From Dama dama (taxonomy: Eukaryota; Chordata; Mammalia; Artiodactyla; Cervidae), in assembly GCF_033118175.1 (NCBI RefSeq), contig NC_083701.1:6963501-7027500 (forward strand): a stretch of 64,000 nt of DNA, given 5' to 3'. Below the pieces are notes generated by a model. That model was not told the origin of the DNA. It saw only the letters and a list, made by a program, of their open reading frames with translations, and searched no databases. Below, one piece after another: positions 53,924 through 64,000 of this stretch; within the stretch, counting starts at the first letter, position 1; each line of letters begins with the position of its first letter. The position numbers and the translations under genes were made by a program.

Positions 53924-54869
53924 CTCAGAATTTTTTATACAACCAAATTACTCTTCAAAAAGGAATGCAAAATAAAGACATTTTGAAATAGATAAAGGGT
54001 GAGAAAATTTGTGTACAATTTTGCTGACCTTTTTATTGTACACACACACACATACACACATACATGTGTGTTTTTATAATTTCTTTAAAGATGATTGACT
54101 GTTTAAAATGAACATAATAGCAATGCACTGCAGGTCCATAGCATAAATTATCAGACAATCAGAGTGGGAGAAGGGCTGAGGGTGAGGTGAATAAGGCACC
54201 GGAAACACACAATCTAAGGACTGAGGCCGTGTTTGCACCCCATGCACGTCACCTTGCTCCTTACTCTGAGTGGGAGAGGGAAACTGGAAAATACCATTAT
54301 AGGAATCTTACATTTTCATGTGATGGTATAATTTTACTTGCAGAAAAATGCAAAATGTTAGCATGCATGTTGTAATATCTAAAGCAACCAATGAAAAGTC
54401 TGAGCTATAACAAATAGGTGAATGAGATAAAACAGAATACTACAATTCAAATCTGGAAGAAAGGAATGAGATGCAGAGAAACAAAAAGTAAATGGAATAA
54501 ACAGACCAATAGGAATCACAGTAGAATTCAACCCAAACATATATATTAAAAACAAAGAGACCAAACAATCCAATTAAAAGGTCAAACTTGTAAAATTGGA
54601 TACAAAGCAAGACCTGGTTACAGGTTATTAACAAGAGACTTCAAACAGGCTGATAATAAAAGGATAGAAACAGTATATTATACAAACTTTGAGAGTAAAA
54701 GATGTGACTCTATTAATATTCATCAAAGTAAACTTCAAAAAGAAAGAATATTACTAAGCAAATGCATTTAACAATGGTTAAAGATTACATTAATCAAGAG
54801 GGTGTCAGGATCACACTCTGTACTAAACTAATAATAGAGTTTCAAAAAGTTTTACAAAGCAAACATTGA
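53924..54869 (+). repeat. Old L1, inter-ORF and ORF2 start (segment 3)
   Basis: Continues 'ggaatgcaaaataaagacattttg', then an inter-ORF stretch with a CA/TG microsatellite (54038-54072), then ORF2 N-terminal wording ('ccaaacaatccaattaaaaggtc', 'aaaggatagaaacagtatattatac', 'atagagtttcaaaaag'). Confidence 0.75.
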
Positions 54870-55110
54870 AATATATGCACCGCCATATGTAAAACACACA
54901 GCTGGTGGGAAGCTGCTGTTTAACGAAGGGAGCTCAGCTGGTACTGTGATGGCCTAGAGGGGTGGGCTGGGGGCGAGGTGGGAGGGAGGTTCAAGACAGA
55001 GGGGTCATATGTATACTGATAGCTGATTCATCCTGGGGTGCAGAAGAAGCCAACACAACATTGTAAAGCAATTATCTTTCAATTAAAATAAATTTTAAAA
55101 TTTTTTTTAA
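54870..55110 (+). mobile_element. Ruminant L1 3' end inside older L1
   Basis: About 240 bp of a younger L1 3' end ('ggtgggagggaggttcaag', 'gctgattcatcctggggtgc', 'aaagcaattatctttcaatt') with A-rich tail. An exact 14-bp duplication, aaagcaaacattga, lies at 54856-54869 and 55111-55124. Confidence 0.93.
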
Positions 55111-55272
55111 AAAGCAAACATTGACAGAACTAAAGGGACATATAGACAAATCTACCATCAAGAACAGGGATTTCAGCATTCCTCTCTTGGTAATTAACAG
55201 AACATAGATCAAAATATTGACAACTTCAATGCTTGTAGAATTTTTCTAAATCAGCATTTAAAGGGAGTAGGA
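55111..55272 (+). repeat. Old L1 endonuclease-region text (segment 4)
   Basis: 'gacagaactaaagggacatatagacaaatc' and 'atttcagcattcctctcttgg' follow the L1 ORF2 endonuclease region. Interrupted by a CHR SINE. Confidence 0.75.
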
Positions 55273-55405
55273 GGGACTTCCCTGGTTGTCCAGTAGTTAA
55301 GACTCTATGCTTCCACTGCAGGGGGCATGAATTCTATCCTTGGTCAGGGAACTTAAAATCCCCAGGTGCCTCTTGGTGCAGCCAAAAAACTTTAAAAATT
55401 AAATA
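55273..55405 (+). mobile_element. CHR-2-type SINE inside L1
   Basis: Forward head ('gggacttccctggttgtccag') and A-rich tail. The flanks aagggagtagga (55261-55272) and aaaggagttgga (55406-55417) match at 10 of 12 positions. Confidence 0.9.
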
Positions 55406-55715
55406 AAAGGAGTTGGAATTGCTTTAAGTGCTGCAGTATAAGAGAGGAATGGTATAAAGGCAAAGGCCTAAGACTGTAACTTAATAAAAATACACACAAA
55501 CAAAGCAAATTAGACCCAAAAGAGAAAAAAGAAGGCAATAGAAATATGAATCAACATGAATGAAATAAAAATTAGATAAAAACAGGAAAAAAAGCAATGA
55601 TTATAAGTTACTCAAAAAGATGAATTATGGTGATAAAATTTTTAAGGCTGATCAATAAAAGAGCGAGACACCTGAAAATAGCTATGTGACTTACGAAAGG
55701 GGCAAGAAAAATATT
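55406..55715 (+). repeat. Old L1 ORF2 remnant (segment 5)
   Basis: 'caaattagacccaaaagagaaaaaag' and 'ggctgatcaataaaagagcgag' match the ORF2 region before the reverse transcriptase. There is an internal deletion relative to segment 4. The element ends or fades near 55715. Confidence 0.6.
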
Positions 55716-56005
55716 TGAACTTGATGAGCAGATGTACACCTCAGAATGTTGTTCAAGTCAAAAATTGACCCTGGCTGCATCACAGCTTCACACAGAGGTG
55801 ACCTTGTAGGACAGCAGTGATGAAGTCTTCCTGGCGGGCAGGGCACTGTGCCATCTGCTTTGGGTAGAAGTGACCACATGGATGGTGGTACACAGAACCC
55901 AGCAATCTCCCAATTGCTCTAGTCTTCACATTTTTTATCTTTAAAATTATGTGAGATGTTAACTAGCTTCTCAAATATCTTTTAGACCTAATGAATTATA
56001 GACTC
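55716..56005. other. No recognised gene
   Basis: Unique DNA. Confidence 0.4.
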
Positions 56006-56015
56006 AGGAATTTTT

Positions 56016-56207
56016 GTTGTTGTTTAGTTGCTTAGTTATGTCGGACTCTTTGCCACCCCACCAACCATAGCCTGCCAGGCTCCTCTGTCCATGGGATTTC
56101 CCAGGCAAGAATACTGGAGTGGGTTGCCATTTCCCAACCCAGGGATCGAACCTATGTCTCCTGCATTGCAGGTGGATTCTTTACCACTGAGCCACCAGGG
56201 AAGCCCT
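56016..56207 (-). mobile_element. Bov-tA SINE
   Basis: Reverse element with a deletion between the BovA body and the tRNA head ('ttgccatttcccaacccagg'). Flanks aggaattttt (56006-56015) and aggaactttt (56208-56217) form the duplication. Confidence 0.92.
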
Positions 56208-56486
56208 AGGAACTTTTAGGCCTCCCCAGATTATTTTATAGAGGGTTTTGTTTGCAGCTGCATGTACACATTTCTCTGAAGTGGGAAGACAGTAGTCAAC
56301 TTTCTCCCCAGATAATTTAAGTCCATGAACTACTGCTCTAAATTATTTTCATCATTGCTAAATTATTCAAATAATGAAAGGACAGCAAACCATCTTCACA
56401 TGAGAAACTCAGCTTCAAAGAAACTCTAAGTGTGGATAAAGGCTGCATTAGGAGACAGGTACTTATACAGCTAAAAGGATGTCTTT
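56208..56486. other. No recognised feature
   Basis: Unique DNA. Confidence 0.4.
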
Positions 56487-56735
56487 ATAGCCAACATTTA
56501 TGGGCTGCTCACAGGGACCCACCGGTGACTGTACTTAGCATTTTACATAGATTGGTTAACCTTGATCTTTTGAACAACCATGTGAGATACTCACTTTAAT
56601 TATTGCAAATATACATGATGAGAGAAAATAGATAAGGAAATTAGATTTTCAAAGGTTAAGCAATTTTCTTAAGGTTACATACCTGGGATTTATACAGGCA
56701 GTCTGATTCAACCTGATCACATTCAACATGATGCC
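56487..56735 (-). repeat. MIR SINE
   Basis: Long reverse MIR: 'gcattttacatagattgg', 'gaacaaccatgtgagatac', 'ttcaaaggttaagcaattttc', 'tgggatttatacaggcagtctg'. Confidence 0.7.
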
Positions 56736-57209
56736 ACTGTTTCCAGAACTCGCTTGCTCCCCAGCATCTACTAGAATTGTGTTCAAATACACACACACAG
56801 ACAGATTTATTCTCTAGCTTCCCTGGATGCCTACTTCATCAAAACCTTCACAGCAGGTGTCTGGAGATGTATATTTTTAATAGTTGCCCTAAGAAGAGCT
56901 GAGATTCAGTCGGTTCCCTCTGGTGTGGTTACGCTATTTCTAAAGATATTGAAATAATTGCATCAAGTTTGGTAAATAGGCTCCGTCTCAAGCGCCTCTT
57001 CACCTAACCACCCTACTTCCCTGAACCCTCTGACTTTCTCGGGGTCTAGTAAGGAATATGTAAACGCCCAGTTCAGCACGTGACCCCCATATCCAGCTCC
57101 AGGGACACCAGCAGCATCCGTCAGCATCCCATCTGAAGAATCTGGTGATAAGGCAAGCAGGATACCTCTGGGAAGTTCAACAAAGTTACACAGATATCTG
57201 TGACTTTTC
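56736..57209. other. Unique DNA, no supported gene
   Basis: A short CA tract near 56790. The minus frame at 56963-57238 has no domain. Confidence 0.4.
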
Positions 57210-57395
57210 AGGGCAGCATCAAACAGGCCCAGGTTCAAGTACCAGCTTCACTATCACCTTATCTGCCTTGGATGAAGTTCTTCATGGTTCTGAGATTGCT
57301 TCTTCATCAAAACAAGGCAAAATAATGGGGTTATCATGAGCATTGCACGAACTAATTATGTGAAAACACTGCAGTAAGTTAGCAACACTCTACAA
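57210..57395 (+). repeat. MIR SINE
   Basis: Forward MIR: 'caggcccaggttcaagtacc', 'ccttatctgccttggatgaagttc', 'aaaataatggggttatcatgagc'. Confidence 0.65.
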
Positions 57396-57964
57396 TGGTG
57401 AAGAACTTCTATTTTTATTCTTAAAAGAGAGAGCTCAGACAAATATTTATCTAGCGAAATAAAAGGAAAAACCCAGCTGTATTTCAAAGGCCACTCTAAA
57501 ATACCAAATACCCTCATAGAGTAAGTAAGAAGCTCTGTCATCAGAATTTCTAGGTCTTTCAGCTGCATTCACTCTTGCTTCACAGATACCAAGTTTTCTT
57601 CCTTTCTCAGTGGAAAAAGCCTTACACCTGTCATTTAGACTTTGAGAACCTGAGCATATGGCCTCCTACCTTCAGTGCCCTGCATATTTCCAGGCAGGAG
57701 ACAGATTGCCAGAAAGCTGTGCTGAAGACATTTCTATTGAGTCACTGTATTTCCAGTGAATCAGCCCGTGCCTCACACATCTGTACTTTGTCTTTACATT
57801 TCCTCTCACTCTCACACTGCTACCTCTGTCCGGTCTCAAAGGCACTGTGAAGGAGGCAGGAACAATAACATGCTTAAAACTGTCACACAAAAAAGAGTTA
57901 GACTGACTATATTCCTGCTAGGACTCAAACATGTTACTAATGGATTGAGGATTTAAATTGCAAA
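57396..57964. other. Unique DNA, no supported gene
   Basis: Overlapping frames at 57356-57956 lie in opposite phases and have no domains. Confidence 0.4.
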
Positions 57965-58080
57965 TAGATAGTAGTTAGATAGATACATACATACAAATAC
58001 ACATACATACATATGCATGTATTTGTGAATGTGTATGTGTACATATGTACCCATTTGTTTGTGTGCATATATGTCCATCT
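57965..58080 (+). repeat. ATAC/GTAT microsatellite, partly palindromic
   Basis: A left half rich in ATAC units (57982-58010) faces a right half rich in GTAT/TGTA units (58017-58056) around ATGCAT. The arrangement can fold as an imperfect hairpin. Confidence 0.75.
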
Positions 58081-58127
58081 CTGTCTACATATAAGACACT
58101 CAGTAAGTATTACTTACTTTTCTTTAT

Positions 58128-58305
58128 CTTCCCATGTGGCACCAGTGGTAAAGAATCAGTCTGCCAATCCCCTAGAGGAGGATGTGGCAACCCACTCCAG
58201 TATTTTTGCCTGGAAAATTCCATGGACAGAGGAGTCTGACAGGCTACAGTTCACTGGGTTGCAAAAGGTTGGACAGCAGCGCCATGCACATATGCACACA
58301 CTTTT
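58128..58305 (+). mobile_element. Bov-tA SINE with deleted head
   Basis: Forward element: 'tcttcccatgtggcaccag', then a deletion of most of the B-box region ('tctgccaatcccctagagg'), then the BovA body. The A-box-to-B-box spacing is destroyed, so its Pol III promoter is probably dead. Confidence 0.88.
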
Positions 58306-58409
58306 CTAAAATCACAAAGGAAATGGAGTGACCAGACTCCCCACCAACTGCTATTCTGATATATCACTTTCGTGCTCTTTCCTCACACAATAAATACAAC
58401 AGAAAATGC

Positions 58410-58768
58410 CAAGAAGTAACAGTTAGAACCGGACATGGAAAAACAGACTGATTCCAAGTTGGGAAAGGAGTACACCAAAGCTGTGTATTGTCACCCTGCT
58501 TATTTAACTTCTATGCAGAGTACATCATGGGAAATGCTGGGCTGGATGAAGCACAAGCTGGAATCAAGATTACTGGGAGAAATATCAATAACCTCAAATA
58601 CGCAGATAACTCCACCCTTATGGCAGAAAGTGAAGAAAAACTAAAGAGCCCCTTGATGAAAGTGAGAGAGTGAAAAAGTTGGCTTAAAGTTCAACATTCA
58701 GAAAATTAAGATCATGTCATGTGGTCTCATCACTTCATGACAAATAGATGGGGAAACAATGGAAACAG
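58410..58768 (+). mobile_element. BovB LINE, left part of split copy
   Basis: BovB from the RT region ('gtaacagttagaaccggac') through the catalytic-box area (frame 58488-58673 keeps LKYADNST, where the second catalytic Asp is replaced by Asn) to 'aatggaaacag'. Split by a second BovB in the other direction. Confidence 0.93.
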
Positions 58769-59279
58769 TTCAGTTCAGTTCAGTCGCACAGTCATGTCTG
58801 ACTGTTTGCAACCCCATGGGCTGCAGCACGCCAGGCTTCCCTGTCCATCACCAACTCCCAGAGTTTGTGCAAACTCGTGTCCATTGAGTCGGTGATGTCA
58901 TCCAACCATCTCATCCTCTGTCATCCCCTTCTCCTCCCGCCATCTATCTTTCCCAGCCATCTATCTATTTTTCCCGCCATCTATCTTTCCCCAGCACCAG
59001 GGTCTTTTCAAATGAGTCAGTTCTTTGCATCAGGTGGTCAAAGTATTGGAGATTCAGCTTCAACATCAGTCTTTCCAATTGAATATTCAGGACTGATTTC
59101 CTTTAGGATGGACTGGTAGGGTCTCCTAGGGTCTCCCCCCAAAATAAAGTATGTCACTGTTTCCACTGTTTCCCCATCTTTTTGCCATGAAATAATGGGA
59201 CCAGATGCCATGATCTTAGTTTTCTGAATGTTGAGCTTTAAGCCATCTTTTTCACTCTCCTCTTTCACTCTCATCAAAA
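58769..59279 (-). mobile_element. BovB LINE inserted antisense into BovB
   Basis: A 511-bp reverse BovB 3' end, starting TTCAGTTCAG at the left. The host duplication ggaaacagt is seen at 58761-58769 and 59280-59288. The insert has an internal deletion of about 0.3 kb near 59130-59150. It also has a 37-bp local duplication at 58936-58995. Confidence 0.92.
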
Positions 59280-59915
59280 GGAAACAGTGAGACATGAGAG
59301 ACTTTATTTTTCTGGGCTCCAAAATCACTGCAGATGGTGACTGCAGCCTTGAAATTAAAAGATATTTACTCCTTGGAAGACAAGTTATGACCCACCTAGA
59401 CAGCATATTTAAAAGGAGACATTACTTTGCTGAAAAAGGTCCATCTAGTCAAAGCTATGGTTTTTCCAGTAGTCATGTATGGATGTGAGAGTTGGACTAT
59501 AAAGAAAGCTGAGTGCTGAAGAATTGATGCTTTTGAACTGTGGTGTTGGAGAAGACTCTTGAGAGTCCCTTGGACTGCAAGGAAATAAAACCAGTCAGTC
59601 CTAAAGGAAATCAGTCCTGAATTCAGACTGATGTTGAAACTGAAACTCCAATCCTTTGGGAACCCGATGCGGAGAGCTGACACATTGGAAAAGACCCTGA
59701 TGCTGGGGAAGATTGAAGGCAGGAGGAGAAAGGGATGACAGAGGATGAGATGGTTGGATGGCATCACTGACTCGGTGGACACGAGTTTTTGAGCAAACTC
59801 CAGGAGTTGGTGACGGACAGGGAGACCTGGCATGCTGCAGTCCACAGAGTCACAAAGAGTCGGACATGACTGAGCAACTGAACTGAATTGAACTGAATTG
59901 AACTGAACTGAATGG
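59280..59915 (+). mobile_element. BovB LINE, right part of split copy
   Basis: Continues 'ggaaacagtgagacatgag' through 'gtagtcatgtatggatgtgagag' to the GAACTGAACTGAA tail. Forms an inverted repeat with the antisense insert. Frames at 59294-59488 (plus) and 59396-59845 (minus) are BovB relics. Confidence 0.93.
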
Positions 59916-60564
59916 TTATATCACTGAAAATTTTAAAAACTGTGGTTCTTCGGATGTGATAGCCCAATGCTGGTACAAGAGCCTGAGGCAGAAACTCTAA
60001 AATGGTGGACATGGATAAAATGGCAGGTGGTTCCATTGGGAAGCAAAATAGCTTCTTTCCCAGGGGGCTAAAAACAATGGCCCATTCTTCCCACATCATT
60101 GACTCACAAGACTATAATGAAACTATAGTGATCCATCATGTCAGGGAATACTGCCGTACAGGGAGCCCTTGATGCTTGAGCTGTTGGCACAGTGCATTGT
60201 GAGGAACCATTAAGGTACAGCTTCCCAATGTGTCCAATACTGGGAAGCCACAGCTCCCAGAAAGGTCGACTTCTGCCTGCTAATGCTGAGGGCTCCATTC
60301 CTGAGACACAAAGTTAGAGCTAAAGTGGAAGAGGTTTTCCAGACAAATTATGGCACTGTTTCTTCATGGCGTGGAAGCAGACGGAGAAAACAGAGAGGAA
60401 ATGAATAAAATTCTATTCAAGCAATTAAAAATCAAAAATATCCATACAGACCTGTATCACTGTCAGGTCAATCAGTCCATAGGTGACTACTAAGCCTTTA
60501 GGATGAATGAGATATGAAATGATATCTAGAAAGAATATCATCCTTGGGGTACAGACTGGCATTT
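59916..60564. other. Unique DNA, no supported gene
   Basis: No recognised gene or repeat. Confidence 0.4.
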
Positions 60565-60905
60565 TTGCTCCCCAAATTCATAGGCTGAGATCCTAACACA
60601 CAGTGTGATGGTAATGAAGAGGCAGGGCTTTTGGGAGCTGAGAGGGTCACAAGGGCGGAGCCTCAGGAATGGAATCAGTGCCTTACAGAAGGGCTCAAAG
60701 AGCTCTGTCTCTGTTCTTTCCACCATGCGAGAATACAGGGAGGTGTCTGTAGTCTGCAGACTGGCAGAGACCCCACCAGAACCTTACCATGATGGCACCT
60801 TGATCCAGATTTCCAGCCCCGAGAACTGTGATAAATAAATTCCTCTTGTTTATACGACATCTGATCTGTGATGCTTTGTTGTAGAGGCCCACACTGATAG
60901 GATGC
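60565..60905 (+). repeat. MaLR-type LTR
   Basis: Ordered LTR wording: 'gagatcctaacacacagtgtgatgg', 'gaggcagggcttttgggagctgag', 'cttgatccagatttccagccccgagaactgtgataaataaattcc' (split over 60800-60844). Single LTR, no internal genes beside it. Confidence 0.7.
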
Positions 60906-61299
60906 TTACTCTTTGCTCGTGTAAGCATCTCCTGTGTGGTAAAGCAGGCTTCCAGGGACGTGGCAGTGGAACTAAAATAGTCCAGCAGACTGGCTTTGCA
61001 TACTGTTCCACCAGCTTCTCACCTTATGATCTTGGGTTGAGAACTTGAGTATAACTGTTCTCATCAAAAAAAAAAAAAAAAAAGAAAAAGACTATCTAAC
61101 AAACAAGATTAAATTGTTCTATAATTTAGGTACTAAAAACCAGAAAGTTTCTTTCCTATTTTCCACTTTGACTCATAGACACACATTTGAAAGAGTTGAC
61201 ATGCTCACTGCTTTAACTTTTTTACCTCCCAGTCTCACCTGATCTATTCATTCAGGTTTTCACAGTTGATATTTCACTGAAATAGGCTTTTCAACATCA
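60906..61299. other. No gene; A-run
   Basis: Unique DNA with a run of about 18 A at 61065-61082. Confidence 0.4.
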
Positions 61300-62475
61300 G
61301 TGATGATGTCCATCTTGCCATATCTAATGGCCAAGTCTTTCTTTTTCCTTAACTTCATCTACCAGCACATTTCCACACCATTGCGAGATACTTCCGGCAT
61401 TTGCTTTCCAGTACAACACACTTCCCTGGCGGTCTGTTTGTCTCACTGTCTCCTTTTCTGGGTCCTTTCCCCCTTCCTGATCTCTATGAAGTAGAAATCC
61501 TAAGAGCTCAGTCCTTGGACCTCTTCTTTCCTCTCTTTATATTCACACTCTTGATGATGCTACTTAATCATGTGTCTTTAAAATAGCACATGTAGAGATG
61601 GTGGTCAACTATTTTCCCTCGTTTACCACTTTCACATGCGCCAACCTTTCACCGAGGCATTCCAGACAAGAAAAGAAGATTATCCTTGGCACCTCCATTT
61701 ATCTGCTAATCACAATCTACCAACAATATCTTACATTTATACCTTTAAAATATCCAATAAAGCACAAACAAACAAAATGACCAAAAAAAAACCACTACTC
61801 ATCGCTCCCATTGCTGCTAACCTGGCCCCAGGCTGCCCTCATCTCTCAGGCACATCAGTGTCATTGTCTCTGAATTGGTTCTTTGTAGGCACTTTTCTTC
61901 CCTACGGCCAAGTTCCAGAGCATTCTTTAAAATCATAAATCATTTTATGTCATTTTCCTGCTCAGAGCATTTATCATTAAAATAAAATTCAAAATCCATA
62001 AAATCTGTTTCAAGGTCTCATAACATCCTACATAATCTTGTCCCTGTCTCCTCTCTCTCACCTCCTACAATCCCACCTGGTCACTGCACTATTGCCATGG
62101 TGCCATCCTGCTTTGATTAAAAAATGTCAAGAATGTCCCCACAGCCTCTCTACTTGTTCTCCCTTCTGTTTGGACATATTTTGCACAGCTTGCTCTCTCA
62201 GTTCCCAGGTCTCCAGGGAAACTTCAGGTCCTCAGGGAAGCCTAATCTGGCCACCTCAACTCTTGCTTCCTCCCTCCCCATCCTCCTCCTCATCACATCA
62301 AGCTACCTCTCTGCATTAATTTTTATTGAAATCACCACTATCTGAAATTATATTATGTATTGATTAATTTATATAATAGTTTATGATAGTGTATTACTTT
62401 TACACCCAACTTCTGTAATAATGTAAGCTCCAAGAGGATAGAGTCTTTGTTTTTGTTCTATATTTTAAGCCCCAC
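61300..62475 (+). repeat. L2 LINE, 1.2 kb 3' portion
   Basis: The longest L2 here. A reverse transcriptase signature is still readable at 61505-61528 (SSVLGPLL). Downstream, the non-RT C-terminal region ('aaattcaaaatccataaaatctg') and 3' UTR ('gaggatagagtctttg', 62433-62449) appear in the right order. L2 belongs to the CR1 clade and is long extinct in mammals. Several small frames at 61300-62345 derive from it. Confidence 0.8.
61401..61586 (+). pseudogene. L2 reverse transcriptase fragment
   Basis: In one phase this stretch reads SSVLGPLLSSLYIHTL, the conserved CR1/L2 block before the catalytic box. Stops and shifts flank it, so only a short piece of the former enzyme remains. Confidence 0.65.
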
Positions 62476-63295
62476 AAGCTTAAAATAGTCCTGATCATGA
62501 AACAGTTTGGATCATAACATGATTCATGCATATATGTATACCTATATATATACTATGTGTATATGCACACATACACAATCCATTTCTATTTAGATTTGCA
62601 GTCATACTGTTAAACAAATGAAGGGATAACTCCACAGACACTGAGTGTGTAGAAGTGAACAAGTTGAACTGTGTCCACAGTGCGTTGCTTCCCCTGACCA
62701 CTCTGGGTAATTGGAGCTGCTCCAGAATGCCAATCAAGAAGCCTCTGGGCTGCAGCTAACAAGGAGCAGACCTCTATCCAACAACAAGACCTTTTGGAAT
62801 CAAGTCTCAGCGGGTCCTTCTGAAATAACACAGATACAGTGCAGTAAAAACAGCCTGCAGAAACAGCATTTATAACTCTCTTTACAACTGAAGTCTATCA
62901 CAGGAAATGCCACAAAAAAACACATATAAATAAAAATGAATTCTCAGATTTATCTGCTGAGACTGTAACAACCTAATAAGATTTCCCCAGAAAAATCAGG
63001 GGGGCAGGGAGACAAAAAAACACTCAGTTTCTTGTTTTCAGCCCACAGTTCCTACTTGTTTCCATCCAGGACTCCTCTGGTCACATGTAAGTGGTTCTAA
63101 CTACCTTTGATTGGAGATGAGAAGGGCAGAAACCATGCTCCTACGTTGCTTAGTTCTCTGGGACACATGGTGCTAACAGTCCCCCACATTCCCAGGTTTC
63201 ATATCCTTCTGCATCCACCGGTGAGACTGATGCACTGTCATCTGAAGGTCTGGCCATCCAAACAGCGAAAGAAAAAAGTGTATTTATGTATACAT
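62476..63295. other. No gene; AT/GT microsatellite patch
   Basis: Mostly unique DNA. At 62525-62578 there is TATATGTATACC-type alternating purine/pyrimidine text. Frames at 62495-62831 have no domain. Confidence 0.4.
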
Positions 63296-63520
63296 GCATG
63301 CGTGCTAAATCACTTTAATCGGGTCCAACTCTGTGCAACACTATGGACAGTAGCCTGTCAGGCTCTTCTGTCTATGGGATTTTCCAGGCAAGGATACTGA
63401 AGTGGGTTGCCATGCCCTCCTCCAGGGGATCTTCCCAACCCAGGGATCGAACCTGAGTCTTTTAAGTCTCCTGCATCAGCAGGCATGTTCTTTACCACTA
63501 GCACCACCTGGGAAGCCCTT
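63296..63520 (-). mobile_element. Bov-tA SINE
   Basis: Reverse element: body 'ggcaaggatactgaagtggg', head 'cccagggatcgaacctgag', end 'agcaccacctgggaagccc'. A small insertion ('ttttaagtctcc') disturbs the head. Confidence 0.9.
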
Positions 63521-63530
63521 ATGTAACGTA

Positions 63531-63536
<6 letters not shown>

Positions 63537-63569
<33 letters not shown>

Positions 63570-63640
63570 ATATAGTCTGCTTCAGTCAGGAAGTTCACAC
63601 ACACACACACACACAACACACACACACACACACACACACG
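63537..63640. repeat. Inverted TG/CA dinucleotide repeat
   Basis: (TG)n at 63539-63568 and (CA)n at 63597-63639, interrupted once by ACAACAC, separated by about 28 bp. The two arms are complementary. Confidence 0.95.
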
Positions 63641-63867
63641 CTCTAGTTACCTCTGGCGTCAACTCATTCTCTGACACATCAGCCTTAACCATGTACCCCA
63701 GTCCTAATAGCTATATTCTAGTTTCCATCTCTGTACATGTGCTCCAGTTTCCCAGCACCCTCAAGATACATATACCTTACCCTTAGGATTTCCGTCCCAG
63801 GCATGATTTGCATATTCTTAACTGTTTTCTGGACTCACCTTCTGCCATTCCCCCTTAGTAATCCCAT
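63641..63867. other. Unique spacer
   Basis: No recognised feature. Confidence 0.4.
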
Positions 63868-64000
63868 GGGCTTCCCTGGTAGCTCAGCTGGTGAAGAATC
63901 TGCCTGCATTAGAAGAGACCCGTCTGATTCCTGGGTCAGGAAGATCCCCTGGAGAAAGGATAGGCTCCCCACTCCAGTATTCTTGGGCTTCCCTGGTGGC
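63868..64000 (+). mobile_element. Bov-tA SINE with doubled head, cut by window end
   Basis: Head 1 'gggcttccctggtagctcagc', short BovA stub 'cagtattctt', then the start of head 2 'gggcttccctggtggc' at 63985-64000. Same plan as 21012-21340; the BovA body would lie beyond the window. Confidence 0.92.

Noticed and set aside
63537..63640. CRISPR-like or other spaced direct repeats
   Set aside because: Dinucleotide microsatellite in a mammalian genome; no repeat-spacer structure anywhere in the window.

Overview
This window is nuclear DNA from a pecoran ruminant (cattle, sheep, goat or a relative). The diagnostic signal is the repeat content: eight BovB (RTE-clade) LINE loci, about two dozen Bov-tA/BovA/Bov-A2 SINEs, tRNA-derived CHR SINEs of cetartiodactyls and 3' ends of the ruminant L1 family. 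Older eutherian repeats (MIR, L2, L1M, MaLR LTRs, hAT-type MER fragments) lie beneath them. The species cannot be fixed from the sequence alone. Family names come from memory of consensus sequences, so subfamily labels and edges are approximate.

I find no protein-coding gene, exon, tRNA or rRNA gene that I can support. The only protein-like reading frames are decayed pieces of BovB (endonuclease, reverse transcriptase) and L2 reverse transcriptase. The window therefore looks intergenic or deeply intronic.

Layout: 1-7 kb is AT-rich with Bov SINEs, a Bov-A2 dimer and reversed L1 fossils. 7.9-9 kb holds a 1 kb BovB copy with a clean target-site duplication (TSD). 9-21.4 kb is mainly unique DNA with Bov-tA, MIR and L2 pieces, a CAT/CAC microsatellite at 15.1 kb and an MLT1 LTR at 20.4 kb. 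21.4-22.2 kb is a non-repetitive island. 22-33 kb has scattered BovB and SINE copies and a strong G-quadruplex motif at 30.7 kb. 33.2-38.8 kb is the densest block: an old L1 split by a solo LTR and by a BovB fragment, then a CHR SINE, then a nearly complete 3.1 kb BovB on the minus strand. 39-50 kb has MaLR LTRs, a ruminant L1 end, a MER20-type element, an L1 split by BovB, and a BovB split by L1. 52.9-55.7 kb is an L1 fossil carrying four later insertions. 58.4-59.9 kb is a BovB copy with a second BovB inserted backwards. 61.3-62.5 kb is a long L2 remnant. The right edge has an inverted TG/CA microsatellite and a Bov-tA cut by the window end.

The most informative content is the order of insertions, which TSDs make explicit: old L1 first, then LTR, BovB, CHR and Bov-tA, and ruminant L1 inside BovB. 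No new biological system is evident. The items most worth checking are the BovB-in-BovB inverted repeat, the duplicated left end of the solo LTR, octamer motifs formed inside a BovB copy, the G-quadruplex, and two non-repetitive islands that could be conserved regulatory DNA.
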